Source of the DNA: Chitinophagaceae bacterium UBA1931
GTDB lineage: Bacteria > Bacteroidota > Bacteroidia > Chitinophagales > Chitinophagaceae
Direction: 5' to 3'
Assembly (NCBI GenBank): GCA_002337125.1
Contig: DDFJ01000003.1
Coordinates: 124,001-188,000 of the forward strand
DNA length: 64,000 nt
Shown: one piece after another, positions 16,114-25,265 of the stretch
Layout: each line of letters starts with the position of its first letter
Numbering within the stretch: the stretch's first letter is position 1
Notes under the pieces: generated by a model
Seen by the model: the letters and a program-made list of their open reading frames with translations, nothing else
Database searches by the model: none
What the model was told of the DNA's origin: nothing
Translations under genes and position numbers: made by a program

Positions 16114-18315
16114 ATGAATCCAATCATAAAGCGTCCTCTTTCTGAAATCGGTTATAATTTTATTCCTGTAAAATTTCTTCCGAAAGGAAAAGATGAATAC
16201 TATCTCCGCAATAAACAAAACCGGAGTGGTATTAATTATCGCAAGCTGTCTGCATTGGAAATTGAAGTACTTGTAAGGAACAGGAATACCAGCGACGACT
16301 GGAACCAGATATTGGTTTCAGATGCATTCAATCCTGAGCTTGTTAAGAACTGTAAATTTTTCGGTCTTGTACGTATTGGAAAACTGGAACCAATGTTCCT
16401 GGAGTTTCACTCCATTAACTTACCGGTTGGTTTATACAACAGCACCATCATCAGTTGCGATTTTGGCGATAATGTTGTGATTGATAACGTACATTATCTT
16501 TCGCATTACATTATCGGCAACGAAGTCATCATCACCAATGTGCATGAAATGGGCACTACCGATTATGCAAAATTTGGTAACGGTATTTTAAAAGATGGCG
16601 AAGAAGAAAAGATCCGCATCTGGATGGAAGTATGCAATGAAAATGCAGGCAGAAAAATTATTCCATTCAACGGTATGCTTCCCGGCGATGCATGGTTGTG
16701 GAGCCGCAACAGGGATAATGATTTGCTTCAGCAAAAGTTTAAAGAATTTACTGAACTGAAATTTGATAAGCTGCGTGGATATTATGGAAAGGTTGGCGAC
16801 CGTACAGTTATTAAAAGCTGTTCGATTATAAAAGATGTGTGGATTGGAACGGATGCGTATTTGAAAGGAGCGAATAAACTGAAAAATCTCACCATCAATT
16901 CATCTGAACATGCAAGCTCGCAGGTGGGTGAAGGTTGTGAACTGGTTAACGGAATTATTGGCGAAGGCTGCCGCATATTTTACGGAGTGAAGGCTGTACG
17001 TTTTTATATGGCTTCACATTCACAGTTGAAATATGGTGCAAGGCTTATCAACTCCTATCTTGGGAATAACGCTACTATTTCATGTTGTGAAGTATTAAAC
17101 TCTTTAATCTTTCCTGCACATGAACAGCACCACAACAATTCATTTCTTTGTGCAGCAACTGTATTAGGTCAGAGTAATATTGCTGCAGGTGCAACGCTAG
17201 GCAGTAATCATAACAGCCGCAGTGCAGATGGTGAAATGGTTGCAGGGCGTGGTTTCTGGCCGGGCCTGTGCGTAAGTATAAAGCACAATTCAAAATTTGC
17301 ATCGTATTCCTTACTTGCAAAAGGCGATTATCCTTACGAACTGAATATACCGATTCCTTTTTCACTGATCATTAATGATGCTTCCAAAGATCAGTTAAGT
17401 ATTATGCCGGGTTATTGGTTTATGTACAACATGTATGCACTTGCACGTAATGCATGGAAATATATTGACCGTGATAAACGTATTGATAAAACACAATTCA
17501 TCGAATACGATTTCCTTGCGCCTGATAGTGTAAATGAAATTTTTGATACCATCTATTATCTTGAATTATTTACAGGCAAAGCATTATTAAAAAAGCAGGG
17601 AGTAAAAAAATATTCAGATGATGCATGTCTGAAAGCAGGAAAATCTGCACTCAGCTCAAATGATGCGGCATTAACTGATCTTGAAATTTTTGCTGAAGAT
17701 TTTGAACAGGGAAAACGTAAAGTGCAGTTATTAAAAGTATCCCAGAGCTATAAAATATTTAAAGAGCTGATTGTTTATTATGCAGCCGATCAGTTACTCC
17801 GGGCAGCAGCTTCTGCAAAAACAAAAAACATTACTGAACTGCTGAAGCTTGTTCCTTCAAAAAAGAAACGTAGTAACTGGATAAATGTTGGCGGTCAGTT
17901 AATTGAAGAACAGGAACTGCAGAAACTGAAACAACGAATCGTTTCAGGCAAAACAAAAAGCTGGGATGCTGTTCATTCATTTTACAAAGAACAGGCAGAG
18001 GCTTACACTTCAAAAAAACTTACGCATGCTTTTGCTTCCATCTTTGAATTAACAGGAAGCAGTAAACTTTCTGCAGAACAATTAAAATCTGTACTTAACC
18101 AATATCTTTCAACAAAAGAATGGATGGTTAACGGTATACAAGAATCAAGAGCGAAGGATTACAGCAATCCTTTCCGCAAGATGATGTATGAAACTGAGCA
18201 GGAAATGGAAGCTGTAACTGGTAAAATGAAAGACAATTCTTTTATCCTGGAACAGCAGAAAGAGTTACACAACGCCAAATCCTTGGTGAAGCGGGTAATG
18301 AAAGCAGGAAAATAA
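16114..18315 (+). CDS. DUF4954 family protein, predicted beta-helix
   Basis: 733 residues. The first 430 match DUF4954, found mainly in Bacteroidota: repeated short strands with isoleucine/valine and glycine (NSTIISCDFGDNVVIDNVHYLSHYIIGNEVIITNV, IKDVWIGTDAYLKGANKLKNLTI) suggest a left-handed beta-helix like sugar-nucleotide acyl- or nucleotidyltransferases. The last 200 residues are helical and charged. No enzyme activity is known. It lies 58 bases after glmS in the same direction, which makes a link to amino-sugar metabolism possible. No signal peptide. Confidence 0.8.
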   Translation: MNPIIKRPLSEIGYNFIPVKFLPKGKDEYYLRNKQNRSGINYRKLSALEIEVLVRNRNTSDDWNQILVSDAFNPELVKNCKFFGLVRIGKLEPMFLEFHSINLPVGLYNSTIISCDFGDNVVIDNVHYLSHYIIGNEVIITNVHEMGTTDYAKFGNGILKDGEEEKIRIWMEVCNENAGRKIIPFNGMLPGDAWLWSRNRDNDLLQQKFKEFTELKFDKLRGYYGKVGDRTVIKSCSIIKDVWIGTDAYLKGANKLKNLTINSSEHASSQVGEGCELVNGIIGEGCRIFYGVKAVRFYMASHSQLKYGARLINSYLGNNATISCCEVLNSLIFPAHEQHHNNSFLCAATVLGQSNIAAGATLGSNHNSRSADGEMVAGRGFWPGLCVSIKHNSKFASYSLLAKGDYPYELNIPIPFSLIINDASKDQLSIMPGYWFMYNMYALARNAWKYIDRDKRIDKTQFIEYDFLAPDSVNEIFDTIYYLELFTGKALLKKQGVKKYSDDACLKAGKSALSSNDAALTDLEIFAEDFEQGKRKVQLLKVSQSYKIFKELIVYYAADQLLRAAASAKTKNITELLKLVPSKKKRSNWINVGGQLIEEQELQKLKQRIVSGKTKSWDAVHSFYKEQAEAYTSKKLTHAFASIFELTGSSKLSAEQLKSVLNQYLSTKEWMVNGIQESRAKDYSNPFRKMMYETEQEMEAVTGKMKDNSFILEQQKELHNAKSLVKRVMKAGK

Positions 18316-18335
18316 AATTCGCTTACAAATAACAA

Positions 18336-18366
18336 AAAACCGGAATCCCATTCCGGTTTTATTTTT
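18336..18366 (+). terminator. Rho-independent terminator
   Basis: Arms aaaaccggaat / attccggtttt around CCC, then a T-rich run. Closes the glmS-DUF4954 unit. Confidence 0.85.
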
Positions 18367-18426
18367 TATTTTAGATCAGGAATTCCAAGATATGGATTTA
18401 TGATTTCTCACCACGTAAAACCATCT

Positions 18427-19167
18427 ATGAAATATTACATCATTCTGCTGCTTACGTTATTACTTTCTCAAATCAGCAAATCGCAAAACTGTCTCGTAAA
18501 AGACAATAACCTTAAAGGTGAATACATTGGAGAATGCAGAAACGGAAAAGCACATGGCAAAGGCACTGCAAAAGGGATAGATACTTATACAGGTGAATTT
18601 GTTGATGGATATCCTGAAGGTGAAGGGATTTACACCTGGAAAAATGGCGACCATTATGATGGTTCCTGGAAAAAAGGATATTTTCAAGGTAAAGGTACAC
18701 TCACAAAAAAAGCAGAGAATTCAAACGACAGTTTAATTGTTTTAAGTGGCTATTGGGAACACGTTAAGTATATCGGCAAAAGAGCAAAACCTTATGAAAC
18801 CACAATCCTTTCAAACAACATCAGCAATGTGTCGGTTAAATCACAACCAGAAACAGATCATTGTTCGATATTAATCATTGTAAAAAATATGACAGGAGGA
18901 GGTTCAAGTTTATCTACTCCTCATTTATCAAATCCAAAACTTGTTGACATACAGGTAACTCAAGGTAGATTTCTTCAGCGTATTAATGACGAGCCGCTTT
19001 CGGGTGAATTAAATAAATATATCCTGCGGGATGTTACCTTCCCTTTTTCAGCAACATTGAGTTTTGAAACCAGTAACCCGGGAAACCCGATTGCGACTTC
19101 TGAAAGAGTTGTTATAGATCTTTTTGAAAGTAAAAACTGGTATATCACTATATCAATTGATAATTAA
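18427..19167 (+). CDS. Secreted MORN-repeat protein
   Basis: I choose the ATG at 18427 (MKYYIILLLTLLLSQISKSQ), which gives a clean signal peptide; an in-frame ATG at 18400 adds nine residues before it. Mature residues about 20-90 carry three to four MORN-type repeats (GEYIGECRNGKAHGKGTA, YTGEFVDGYPEGEGIYTW, YDGSWKKGYFQGKGTL), with Y/G-rich hairpins. The remaining part is a beta-rich domain I cannot name. MORN repeats usually serve as binding or scaffolding modules; the target is unknown. Confidence 0.8.
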   Translation: MKYYIILLLTLLLSQISKSQNCLVKDNNLKGEYIGECRNGKAHGKGTAKGIDTYTGEFVDGYPEGEGIYTWKNGDHYDGSWKKGYFQGKGTLTKKAENSNDSLIVLSGYWEHVKYIGKRAKPYETTILSNNISNVSVKSQPETDHCSILIIVKNMTGGGSSLSTPHLSNPKLVDIQVTQGRFLQRINDEPLSGELNKYILRDVTFPFSATLSFETSNPGNPIATSERVVIDLFESKNWYITISIDN

Positions 19168-19195
19168 AAAAGGCGGCTATAAAGCCGCCTTTTTA
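19167..19195. terminator. Bidirectional terminator between MORN gene and ilvE
   Basis: Stem aggcggct / agccgcct (19171-19178 and 19083+ equivalent at 19183-19190) with A run on one side and T run on the other, lying between two convergent genes, so it can serve both strands. Confidence 0.8.
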
Positions 19196-19210
19196 TTTAT
19201 CCTGAGAAGA

Positions 19211-20275
19211 TTATATTTTAAATAACCAACCGTGTTTATCTTCAACCTTACCTTCTTTAATTTCATCAAGTCTGCGTTTTACTTCAGGTGAAATTTTCCA
19301 GCTTGCTGTATCAAATTTCATCACCGTGTCTTTATAACGCAGTTCCTGTATCATGGAAATTGTTGCAGCAGTACCTGTTCCAAATACTTCTTTCAGTTCG
19401 CCTTTACCATATGCTTCAACAAGTTCATCAATACTGATATGTCTTTCTTCAACAGTTAATCCAATTTCTTTCAGCAACTGAATTACACTGTTACGTGTTA
19501 CACCTGCAAGAATGGTTCCATCTTCCAGTCCGGGAGTAATTGCAGTATTACCAATAATCACGAAGCCATTCATTACACCAAACTCCTGTAAATATTTATG
19601 TTCAACTGCATCTGTCCACAATACCTGGTCGTAGCCTTTTTTCTTTGCTTCAACAGTTGGCAACATTGCTGCGCCATAGTTACCGGCAGCTTTTGCAAAA
19701 CCAACACCACCGGGAGCAGCACGTACATAATGTTCCTCCACATAAATACGCATTGGTGCAGAAAAATAAGGACCTGAAGGACAAAGAATAATCATGAACC
19801 TGTATTTATCACTGGGTCTTACACCAATCAATGCATCGTTGGCAAACATGAAAGGTCGGATGTATAAAGAATAATCATGCTTTGCCGGAATCCAGTTTTT
19901 ATCAATTTCAATAAGCATGCGCATTCCTTCAATAAAAATTTCTTCAGGAACAGCAGGCATATTCATTCTTGCTGCTGATTGATTGAAACGTTTGTAGTTG
20001 TCATAAGGTCTGAAGATATATGCATCGCCGTTTTCATGACGGTAAGCTTTAATACCTTCAAAAATGCTCTGACCGTAGTGAATAGCTGCATTAGCAGGGG
20101 AAACCAGCATATCCTGGTAAGGTTTAATTTCAACACTTTTCCATTCGCCGTCTTCATAATCAGCCACCAGCATGTGATCAGTAAAGTATTTTCCAAAAGG
20201 AACATTGTTCAGATCAATACCGGTTAGCTTTGTTGTTTCAGATTTTGTAACTAAAATATCCGTTGTGGCCACCAT
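19211..20275 (-). CDS. ilvE: Branched-chain amino acid aminotransferase
   Basis: 354 residues, class IV PLP-dependent fold, mitochondrial/Mycobacterium-type subgroup by length. Lys195 in VGFAKAAGNYG matches the PLP-binding lysine of that subgroup; HYGQSIFEGIKAYR, WTDAVEHKYLQEFGVMNGFV and ILAGVTRNSVIQL are further conserved blocks. Catalyses the last step of valine, leucine and isoleucine synthesis with glutamate. It is transcribed alone, divergent from the operon starting at 20341 with a 65-base spacer. Confidence 0.95.
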   Translation of the reverse strand: MVATTDILVTKSETTKLTGIDLNNVPFGKYFTDHMLVADYEDGEWKSVEIKPYQDMLVSPANAAIHYGQSIFEGIKAYRHENGDAYIFRPYDNYKRFNQSAARMNMPAVPEEIFIEGMRMLIEIDKNWIPAKHDYSLYIRPFMFANDALIGVRPSDKYRFMIILCPSGPYFSAPMRIYVEEHYVRAAPGGVGFAKAAGNYGAAMLPTVEAKKKGYDQVLWTDAVEHKYLQEFGVMNGFVIIGNTAITPGLEDGTILAGVTRNSVIQLLKEIGLTVEERHISIDELVEAYGKGELKEVFGTGTAATISMIQELRYKDTVMKFDTASWKISPEVKRRLDEIKEGKVEDKHGWLFKI

Positions 20276-20282
20276 AACTCAT

Positions 20283-20290
20283 TATTTTTG
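20283..20290 (+). promoter_or_regulatory. -7 promoter element TATTTTTG of the rdgB-sigma operon
   Basis: Matches TAnnTTTG, with a TTG 17 bases upstream (20263-20265), slightly short of the usual 19. It lies 50 bases before the first gene of the operon. Confidence 0.4.
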
Positions 20291-20340
20291 TTCTGCAAAG
20301 AAACGAAAAAAAACAAACAGGTATAAGCAGCATTATTCAA

Positions 20341-20835
20341 ATGGGTTTTGAAAAAATTCAACTTACAGCAGAACAGATCGGGGAATTATATTCTACGCAT
20401 CTCGTTATTACCGGAAACGAAACAAAAACGGTTGCGCCTGCTGTTGAAAAAACTGGTATTCCTGTTAAGGGTAAAAACAAAAAACATTTTGTTTGGGTTG
20501 TAAACGAACCGGATTTCCCCTTTATGGATGATGCCGATTTTCAGTTTATGGGAGATGTGATCAATGCCTGCAAAATGAATATGGATGATATTGCACTTGT
20601 TAACCTTGCAAACGGGCCTGTTAGTTTTCCTTCTATTTCTGAGCAACTGCAACCACGATACCTCATCATCTCCGCTCAAAACCTTGACTGGCTTCCTTTT
20701 TCATCGGAACACTATACCTTTTACCCGATGAACGATTTTCAATTGTATTGTACTGAATCACTGACAGAATTAAGAAACGACAAAGTAAAAAAATCAAAAC
20801 TCTGGCTGGCATTAAAACAAATGCTGGGCCTTTAA
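20341..20835 (+). CDS. Conserved hypothetical protein, first gene of the rdgB operon
   Basis: 164 residues that I do not recognise by function. Soluble alpha/beta composition: THLVITGNE, HFVWVVNEPDFPFMDD, DIALVNLANGP and RYLIISAQNLDWLPF look like alternating strands with helices between, and the end is a basic helix (KVKKSKLWLALKQMLGL). It precedes rdgB by 9 bases, so it is surely cotranscribed with nucleotide-pool sanitising and a sigma factor. No signal peptide or membrane segment. Confidence 0.75.
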   Translation: MGFEKIQLTAEQIGELYSTHLVITGNETKTVAPAVEKTGIPVKGKNKKHFVWVVNEPDFPFMDDADFQFMGDVINACKMNMDDIALVNLANGPVSFPSISEQLQPRYLIISAQNLDWLPFSSEHYTFYPMNDFQLYCTESLTELRNDKVKKSKLWLALKQMLGL

Positions 20836-20844
20836 TAACCATTT

Positions 20845-21423
20845 ATGAAGGAACTGATTTTTGCAACCGGCAATAAACATAAAGCCGAAGAAATTCAGGC
20901 TGCATTACCTGCAACGTTCAACATTATCACCATGAAAGAAGCGGGTGTTACAGATGATATTCCCGAACCTTTTGACACACTTGAAGCAAATTCAAAACAC
21001 AAAGCAGAATATTTATATACGTTACTGCAGAAAGATTGCTTTTCGGAAGATACAGGTCTTGAGGTTGAAGCATTAAATGGAGAACCTGGTGTAAAAAGTG
21101 CCCGCTACGCAGGCGAGGATAAAAATTTTGATAAGAACGTTGATCTGTTGCTTGAAAACCTGGAAGGTCAGTCAAGCCGAAAAGCCCGTTTCCGCACTGT
21201 ATTTACGCTTATTTACAACGGTAAACAGTACCAGTTTGAAGGAATTTGCCCCGGCACTATTGCAGAAAATAAGGCCGGAAACAGCGGATTTGGCTATGAC
21301 CCTGTATTTTTACCTGAAGGAAGTAACCGAACCTTTGCCGAAATGACAATGGAAGAAAAAAACATTTATAGTCACAGGCGAAAAGGACTCGATAAAATGC
21401 TGCAATTCCTGAAAGACCTTTAA
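20845..21423 (+). CDS. rdgB: XTP/dITP diphosphatase (non-canonical purine NTP pyrophosphatase)
   Basis: 192 residues, normal for the Ham1/RdgB family. The substrate loop FATGNKHKAEEI opens the protein (about 5-16), followed by SEDTGLEVEALNGEPGVKSARYAGED and the C-terminal GFGYDPVFLPEGSNRTFAEM and HRRKGLDKM blocks. Hydrolyses dITP and XTP to the monophosphates to keep them out of DNA. Second gene of a tight five-gene operon (gaps 9-13 bases). Confidence 0.96.
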   Translation: MKELIFATGNKHKAEEIQAALPATFNIITMKEAGVTDDIPEPFDTLEANSKHKAEYLYTLLQKDCFSEDTGLEVEALNGEPGVKSARYAGEDKNFDKNVDLLLENLEGQSSRKARFRTVFTLIYNGKQYQFEGICPGTIAENKAGNSGFGYDPVFLPEGSNRTFAEMTMEEKNIYSHRRKGLDKMLQFLKDL

Positions 21424-21435
21424 AACAATTTCTGA

Positions 21436-21969
21436 ATGACAGGCAACCAAAATGTTTCTGAAACCGACTTAATAAGTGGATGCATGGAAGGTGACCGGCG
21501 TATGCAGAAACTGCTGTACGACCAGTTTTCGCCAAAAATGTATGCTGTTTGCCTTCGCTACATGGGTAATAGTGATGATGCACAGGATATACTTCAGGAA
21601 GGATTTATTAAGGTATTCCGGAATTTAGAAAAGTTCAGGGGTGATGGATCGTTTGAGGGTTGGATGCGACGCATTTTTGTAAACACTGCAATTGAACAAA
21701 TACGTAAAAGAAAAACAGACCTGTCGCTTACTGAAAAAGAAGAAGTCATTGAACTCAAAGCAGTATCTGCTCTTGACAACATCAATGAAAAAGATTTACT
21801 GCAGATTGTAAGTGAACTATCGCCGGGCTACCGCACCGTTTTTAACATGTACGTGGTTGAAGGGTTTAATCACAAAGAAATCAGTGAAGCCCTTGGTATT
21901 AGTGAAGGAACCAGCAAATCGCAGCTTGCAAGGGCAAGAATGATTCTGCAAGAAAAAATAAAACGCTGA
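21436..21969 (+). CDS. ECF-type RNA polymerase sigma factor
   Basis: 177 residues with region 2 (MYAVCLRYMGNSDDAQDILQEGFIKVFRNLEKFRG) and region 4 helix-turn-helix (NHKEISEALGISEGTSKSQLARARMILQEKI). Regions 3 and 1.1 are absent, as in ECF sigma factors. It starts 12 bases after rdgB and is followed after 11 bases by a single-pass membrane protein that is the obvious candidate anti-sigma factor. The regulon cannot be read from this window. Confidence 0.93.
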   Translation: MTGNQNVSETDLISGCMEGDRRMQKLLYDQFSPKMYAVCLRYMGNSDDAQDILQEGFIKVFRNLEKFRGDGSFEGWMRRIFVNTAIEQIRKRKTDLSLTEKEEVIELKAVSALDNINEKDLLQIVSELSPGYRTVFNMYVVEGFNHKEISEALGISEGTSKSQLARARMILQEKIKR

Positions 21970-21980
21970 TAAGTATTTCG

Positions 21981-22979
21981 ATGAACGATAACAATCTTCA
22001 ACAAACACTTCTTCAACAAGAAGTAACTCCGCCCAACAATGTTTGGGAGAAGATTGCTGTTGCCTTAGATGAAGCAGATAAAGATGCCCCGTTAAAGAAT
22101 AGACTGCTATCCACTGTTGTTACTCCACCTTCAACTGCCTGGCAGGAAATAGATGTATTATTGGACGATGAAGAGAAAGCAGCAGCTCTGCTGACCAAAG
22201 AAATTGAAGTGCCGTTTGATATGTGGGAGAAGATTTCGCTCCAGATGGATAAAGAAGCTGATGCAGAGATTGCTGCAAAGCTGGTTAACGCCGCTGTTGT
22301 TCCTCCAACAGTTGTTTGGGAAACAGTTCAACAAGAACTTCAACAGAATGAGCAGGCAAAAATTATTCCGCTAAAAAGCAACTACAAAAAAATTATCCGG
22401 TTTGCTGCAGCTGCGGCTATTACAGGGTTACTGGCATGGGGTGCATTTTCTTTGCTGGATAACAACAATCGTAATGCAGTTGTGAGAGATGAATCAACCA
22501 AGCAAGCTTCTGAAAATAAATTACCGGCCATTGTAAAAGAACCTGCAACAACTGCACCTGCCGAACAACCAACTGCCTCACGATTAAATGTGCGCAGAAG
22601 AATAAAGAATGAACTGAAGCAGGAACAAACAGTTGCAAAAGCTGATGTACAGGAGCACAGTACAAGCAATACAATTTCTGCGCAAACAATTCATCATGGC
22701 AAACCCAAAACCGCTACAAGTGAAAATGGTTTTGCTGAAAATCAGTATTTCGTTGTGCTGAATGATAATGGTGATCTTGTGCGTGTAACAAAGCGTATCA
22801 ACAATATGAAATGTATGAATACGGAAGATATTCCTGTTGATGCCGCTGCCGCTTTAAATACAAGAGACTGTAACAACCAGATTAAACAGTGGCAGGAAAA
22901 AATGGCGATGTCAACAAGTCTTGCAAATGCTTCCGGCATTATTGATATTGCTGAACTAATTAAAACAACAGATAAGTAA
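21981..22979 (+). CDS. Single-pass membrane protein, candidate anti-sigma factor with four repeats
   Basis: 332 residues. The cytoplasmic N-terminal part (1-130) holds four copies of an approximately 35-residue unit with the pattern V-x-P-P-x(2)-x-W-[EQ]-x-[IV]-x(3)-L: TPPNNVWEKIAVAL, TPPSTAWQEIDVLL, VPFDMWEKISLQM and VPPTVVWETVQQEL. One membrane helix follows (about 135-153, IIRFAAAAAITGLLAWGAFSLL), then an extracytoplasmic region of low complexity and a C-terminal conserved block. Position after an ECF sigma gene supports an anti-sigma role; direct homology was not tested. Confidence 0.7.
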   Translation: MNDNNLQQTLLQQEVTPPNNVWEKIAVALDEADKDAPLKNRLLSTVVTPPSTAWQEIDVLLDDEEKAAALLTKEIEVPFDMWEKISLQMDKEADAEIAAKLVNAAVVPPTVVWETVQQELQQNEQAKIIPLKSNYKKIIRFAAAAAITGLLAWGAFSLLDNNNRNAVVRDESTKQASENKLPAIVKEPATTAPAEQPTASRLNVRRRIKNELKQEQTVAKADVQEHSTSNTISAQTIHHGKPKTATSENGFAENQYFVVLNDNGDLVRVTKRINNMKCMNTEDIPVDAAAALNTRDCNNQIKQWQEKMAMSTSLANASGIIDIAELIKTTDK

Positions 22980-22992
22980 TAAATAACTGTTC

Positions 22993-23424
22993 ATGCCCCG
23001 AATAAAAATTTCCCTACCTGAAGCCTTTTCATTTACTGCAACTATTCCTGTACGCATTACTGATATCAATTACGGAAACCATGTAGGTAACGATGCTGTA
23101 TTATCGCTTATTCATGAAGCAAGGATGCAGTTTCTTACACATTATGGTTTCAGTGAACTGGACTGTGGAGGTGTTGGTTTAATTATGGCAGATGCAGGTA
23201 TTGAATTTAAAAAAGAAATTTTTTATGGAGATAAAATTGAAATAAAAGTTACAGCCGCTGATTTTACTTCAGTTGGTTTTGATCTTTATTACCTGCTACA
23301 AAAAACAAACAGCAACAATGAAATCATTGTTGCTGCTGCAAAAACCGGAATGGTTTGTTATAATTATGAGCTCAAAAAAGTTGCTTCAGTTCCGTCTATT
23401 GTAAAAGAAAAACTTTCGGCTTAA
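22993..23424 (+). CDS. Acyl-CoA thioesterase (hotdog fold, 4-hydroxybenzoyl-CoA thioesterase-like)
   Basis: 143 residues with the hotdog helix signature DINYGNHVGNDAVLSLIHEARMQFL (about 22-46), where an Asp/Asn at the start of the motif is usually catalytic, and the later strand GVGLIMADAGIEFKKEIFYGDKIEIKV. Probably hydrolyses a short or aromatic acyl-CoA; the substrate is not known. It is the last gene of the rdgB operon and overlaps the convergent OmpA-like gene by 4 bases. Confidence 0.85.
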   Translation: MPRIKISLPEAFSFTATIPVRITDINYGNHVGNDAVLSLIHEARMQFLTHYGFSELDCGGVGLIMADAGIEFKKEIFYGDKIEIKVTAADFTSVGFDLYYLLQKTNSNNEIIVAAAKTGMVCYNYELKKVASVPSIVKEKLSA

Positions 23425-24323
23425 TTAAAATCAGGAAGAATACTCCAGTACACAAACACCACCCTTCTTCTTTCGTCATCTTCACGGTAATCTTTTATTT
23501 TAGGATTGGGATAATCTTCTCCCCTTCCCTGTGGCAAATAATCAACATGCAGATTTTTATAAAGTTCATTGGCATTTGTTTGCTGCAGCATAATGCCTGA
23601 AATAACTTCTGTTACAGATTTGGCCCTGAGCCTTGAAAGCTCTTTGTTGAGCTGCGGACTTGTAGCTGTTTCAACACCCATACTTAATCTCAGCGTACTA
23701 TCAAGTGCTGATCCCTGTGATATTTGCTGGGCATCTGCATAACCAAGAACCATGAAAGTTCCATTCAGTTTCTTATTGGGGAATTTTGCAGCAAATGCAA
23801 GCATATCAGCAGCAACCTTTTTGAACGGATCGCCAGCCGAAGGATTGTTTTGCAGATCAATAATAAATTCTCCCGGCCCAAACACGCTGGCGGTATTCAA
23901 CTGAGTGAACGTATTCGTTGCAAGCAATTCATCAATTAACTGAATATTGCTGAGGTTTGCCTTTGCTTCTTCCGTAATGCGTTTTATGCGCAGAGATAAT
24001 GTATCAATACTGCGGTGCTTAATCCGCTTTGAAAGAATTACAGAATCTTCGGCAACGTGTTTTGTAATCACCTGCTTTACTGAATCGCTGAACTTTGTAA
24101 TAAATGTATTAGACTTTTCATCGAGCAATCCTTTATCAAACTTTGCTTCTCTTGCACTGTCAATTTTGTCAATAGCAAGCAGGGCTTCTTTGTTCAACAG
24201 TATATTTCGTTTTAAGTCGGCTTTCATTTCTTTAATCCTGTTTGCAGTTGCGCAGGAAAAGAGGGAGAAAATTATTGCTGTTATCACAAACAGCTTTGCA
24301 GCAGTGTACATATCGCTTCTCAT
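23421..24323 (-). CDS. OmpA-like peptidoglycan-binding lipoprotein
   Basis: 300 residues. The N-terminal lipobox SLFSC gives a lipid-anchored Cys at about residue 24. The C-terminal 130 residues carry a divergent OmpA fold: MVLGYADAQQ in place of the usual GHTD block, LSRLRAKSVTEVISGIML, YLPQGRGEDYPNPK and DERRRVVFVYWSI. The middle region is charged and coiled. Predicted to sit in the outer or inner membrane and bind peptidoglycan, but key residues differ from the classic family. It follows a TPR protein gene with a 60-base gap. Confidence 0.7.
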   Translation of the reverse strand: MRSDMYTAAKLFVITAIIFSLFSCATANRIKEMKADLKRNILLNKEALLAIDKIDSAREAKFDKGLLDEKSNTFITKFSDSVKQVITKHVAEDSVILSKRIKHRSIDTLSLRIKRITEEAKANLSNIQLIDELLATNTFTQLNTASVFGPGEFIIDLQNNPSAGDPFKKVAADMLAFAAKFPNKKLNGTFMVLGYADAQQISQGSALDSTLRLSMGVETATSPQLNKELSRLRAKSVTEVISGIMLQQTNANELYKNLHVDYLPQGRGEDYPNPKIKDYREDDERRRVVFVYWSILPDFN

Positions 24324-24384
24324 AATAATTCAATTTACATTAACAACGTCATTGGTGTTGCGTAACCTTAATTTGGCGGAAAAG

Positions 24385-25212
24385 TTACTTCATATTTTTG
24401 ATTTCATTGAGGAGATTAATAGCATACTCACTTCCTGCTGCCACGAGTTCATTGTATTTTTTAACGGCATCGGCTTTCTTACCCGTCTTTACATAACACA
24501 TCCCCAGGTAATACAAGGTGGTTTCAAATTTCGGTTTCAGCTCATCGGCTTTTAACAGGTACTGAATTGCTTCATTATATTTTGCGAGGGAATAAAAACT
24601 GAACCCAATCTCAGAATAGGAAAGATAGTTTTGCTTTTCAAAAGTGATTGCTTTTTTTAAATAGGAAACAGCCAGCTCATATTTACCCAAATCGTTGTAA
24701 CACCAGCCAACCCAGTAATAAATTTTCATGCTCAAAGTATCCAGTTCCAGTACTTTGAGGTAATCGGTTAAAGCAAGTTGTGTATTCTCTTTTACTTCCC
24801 TGTACAAATCGGCTCTTGCTGCATAGGCCCTGCTGAAGCTGGGATTAAGCGTAATGGCCTTGTTATAATCATCCAATGCCTCATTAGGCATACCTGCATG
24901 TGCTTTGGCAAAACCTGTTTCATAAACAATGCGGCTGTCATCCGGTTTCAGTTTCATCGCTTTTTGCAGTACAGGTAAGGCTTTTGAAAACTGGTTTAAT
25001 TCATTATAACACCAGCCAAGTTCATACAACGCTTCAGTAAAATCAGCTTTAATATCTACAGCCTTTTTAAAAGCATCGATAGCTTCTGTGTACAATCCAG
25101 TCTTTTTAAATTGAAGTCCGTTTTGATATGGCTCATCTGCATTATTCGCCTGACCCAGTGCAAAAAATGCCAGGTGAAGAATGACGAGGAATGTAATGAG
25201 CCGTTTATACAT
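24385..25212 (-). CDS. Secreted TPR-repeat protein
   Basis: I place the start at 25212 (MYKRLITFLVILHLAFFALGQ), which gives a signal peptide; an ATG at 25233 adds seven residues. About six tetratricopeptide repeats follow (ALYELGWCYNELNQFSKALPVLQKAMKLKPDD, AYAARADLYREVKENTQLALTDYLKVLELD, YYWVGWCYNDLGKYELAVSYLKKAI and so on). Such repeats bind protein partners. No partner can be named from context. Confidence 0.85.
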   Translation of the reverse strand: MYKRLITFLVILHLAFFALGQANNADEPYQNGLQFKKTGLYTEAIDAFKKAVDIKADFTEALYELGWCYNELNQFSKALPVLQKAMKLKPDDSRIVYETGFAKAHAGMPNEALDDYNKAITLNPSFSRAYAARADLYREVKENTQLALTDYLKVLELDTLSMKIYYWVGWCYNDLGKYELAVSYLKKAITFEKQNYLSYSEIGFSFYSLAKYNEAIQYLLKADELKPKFETTLYYLGMCYVKTGKKADAVKKYNELVAAGSEYAINLLNEIKNMK

Positions 25213-25265
25213 TGGGATTTCTAGCTTGATCAAACGGATAACGGATGTATACGGAACAAACGGTA

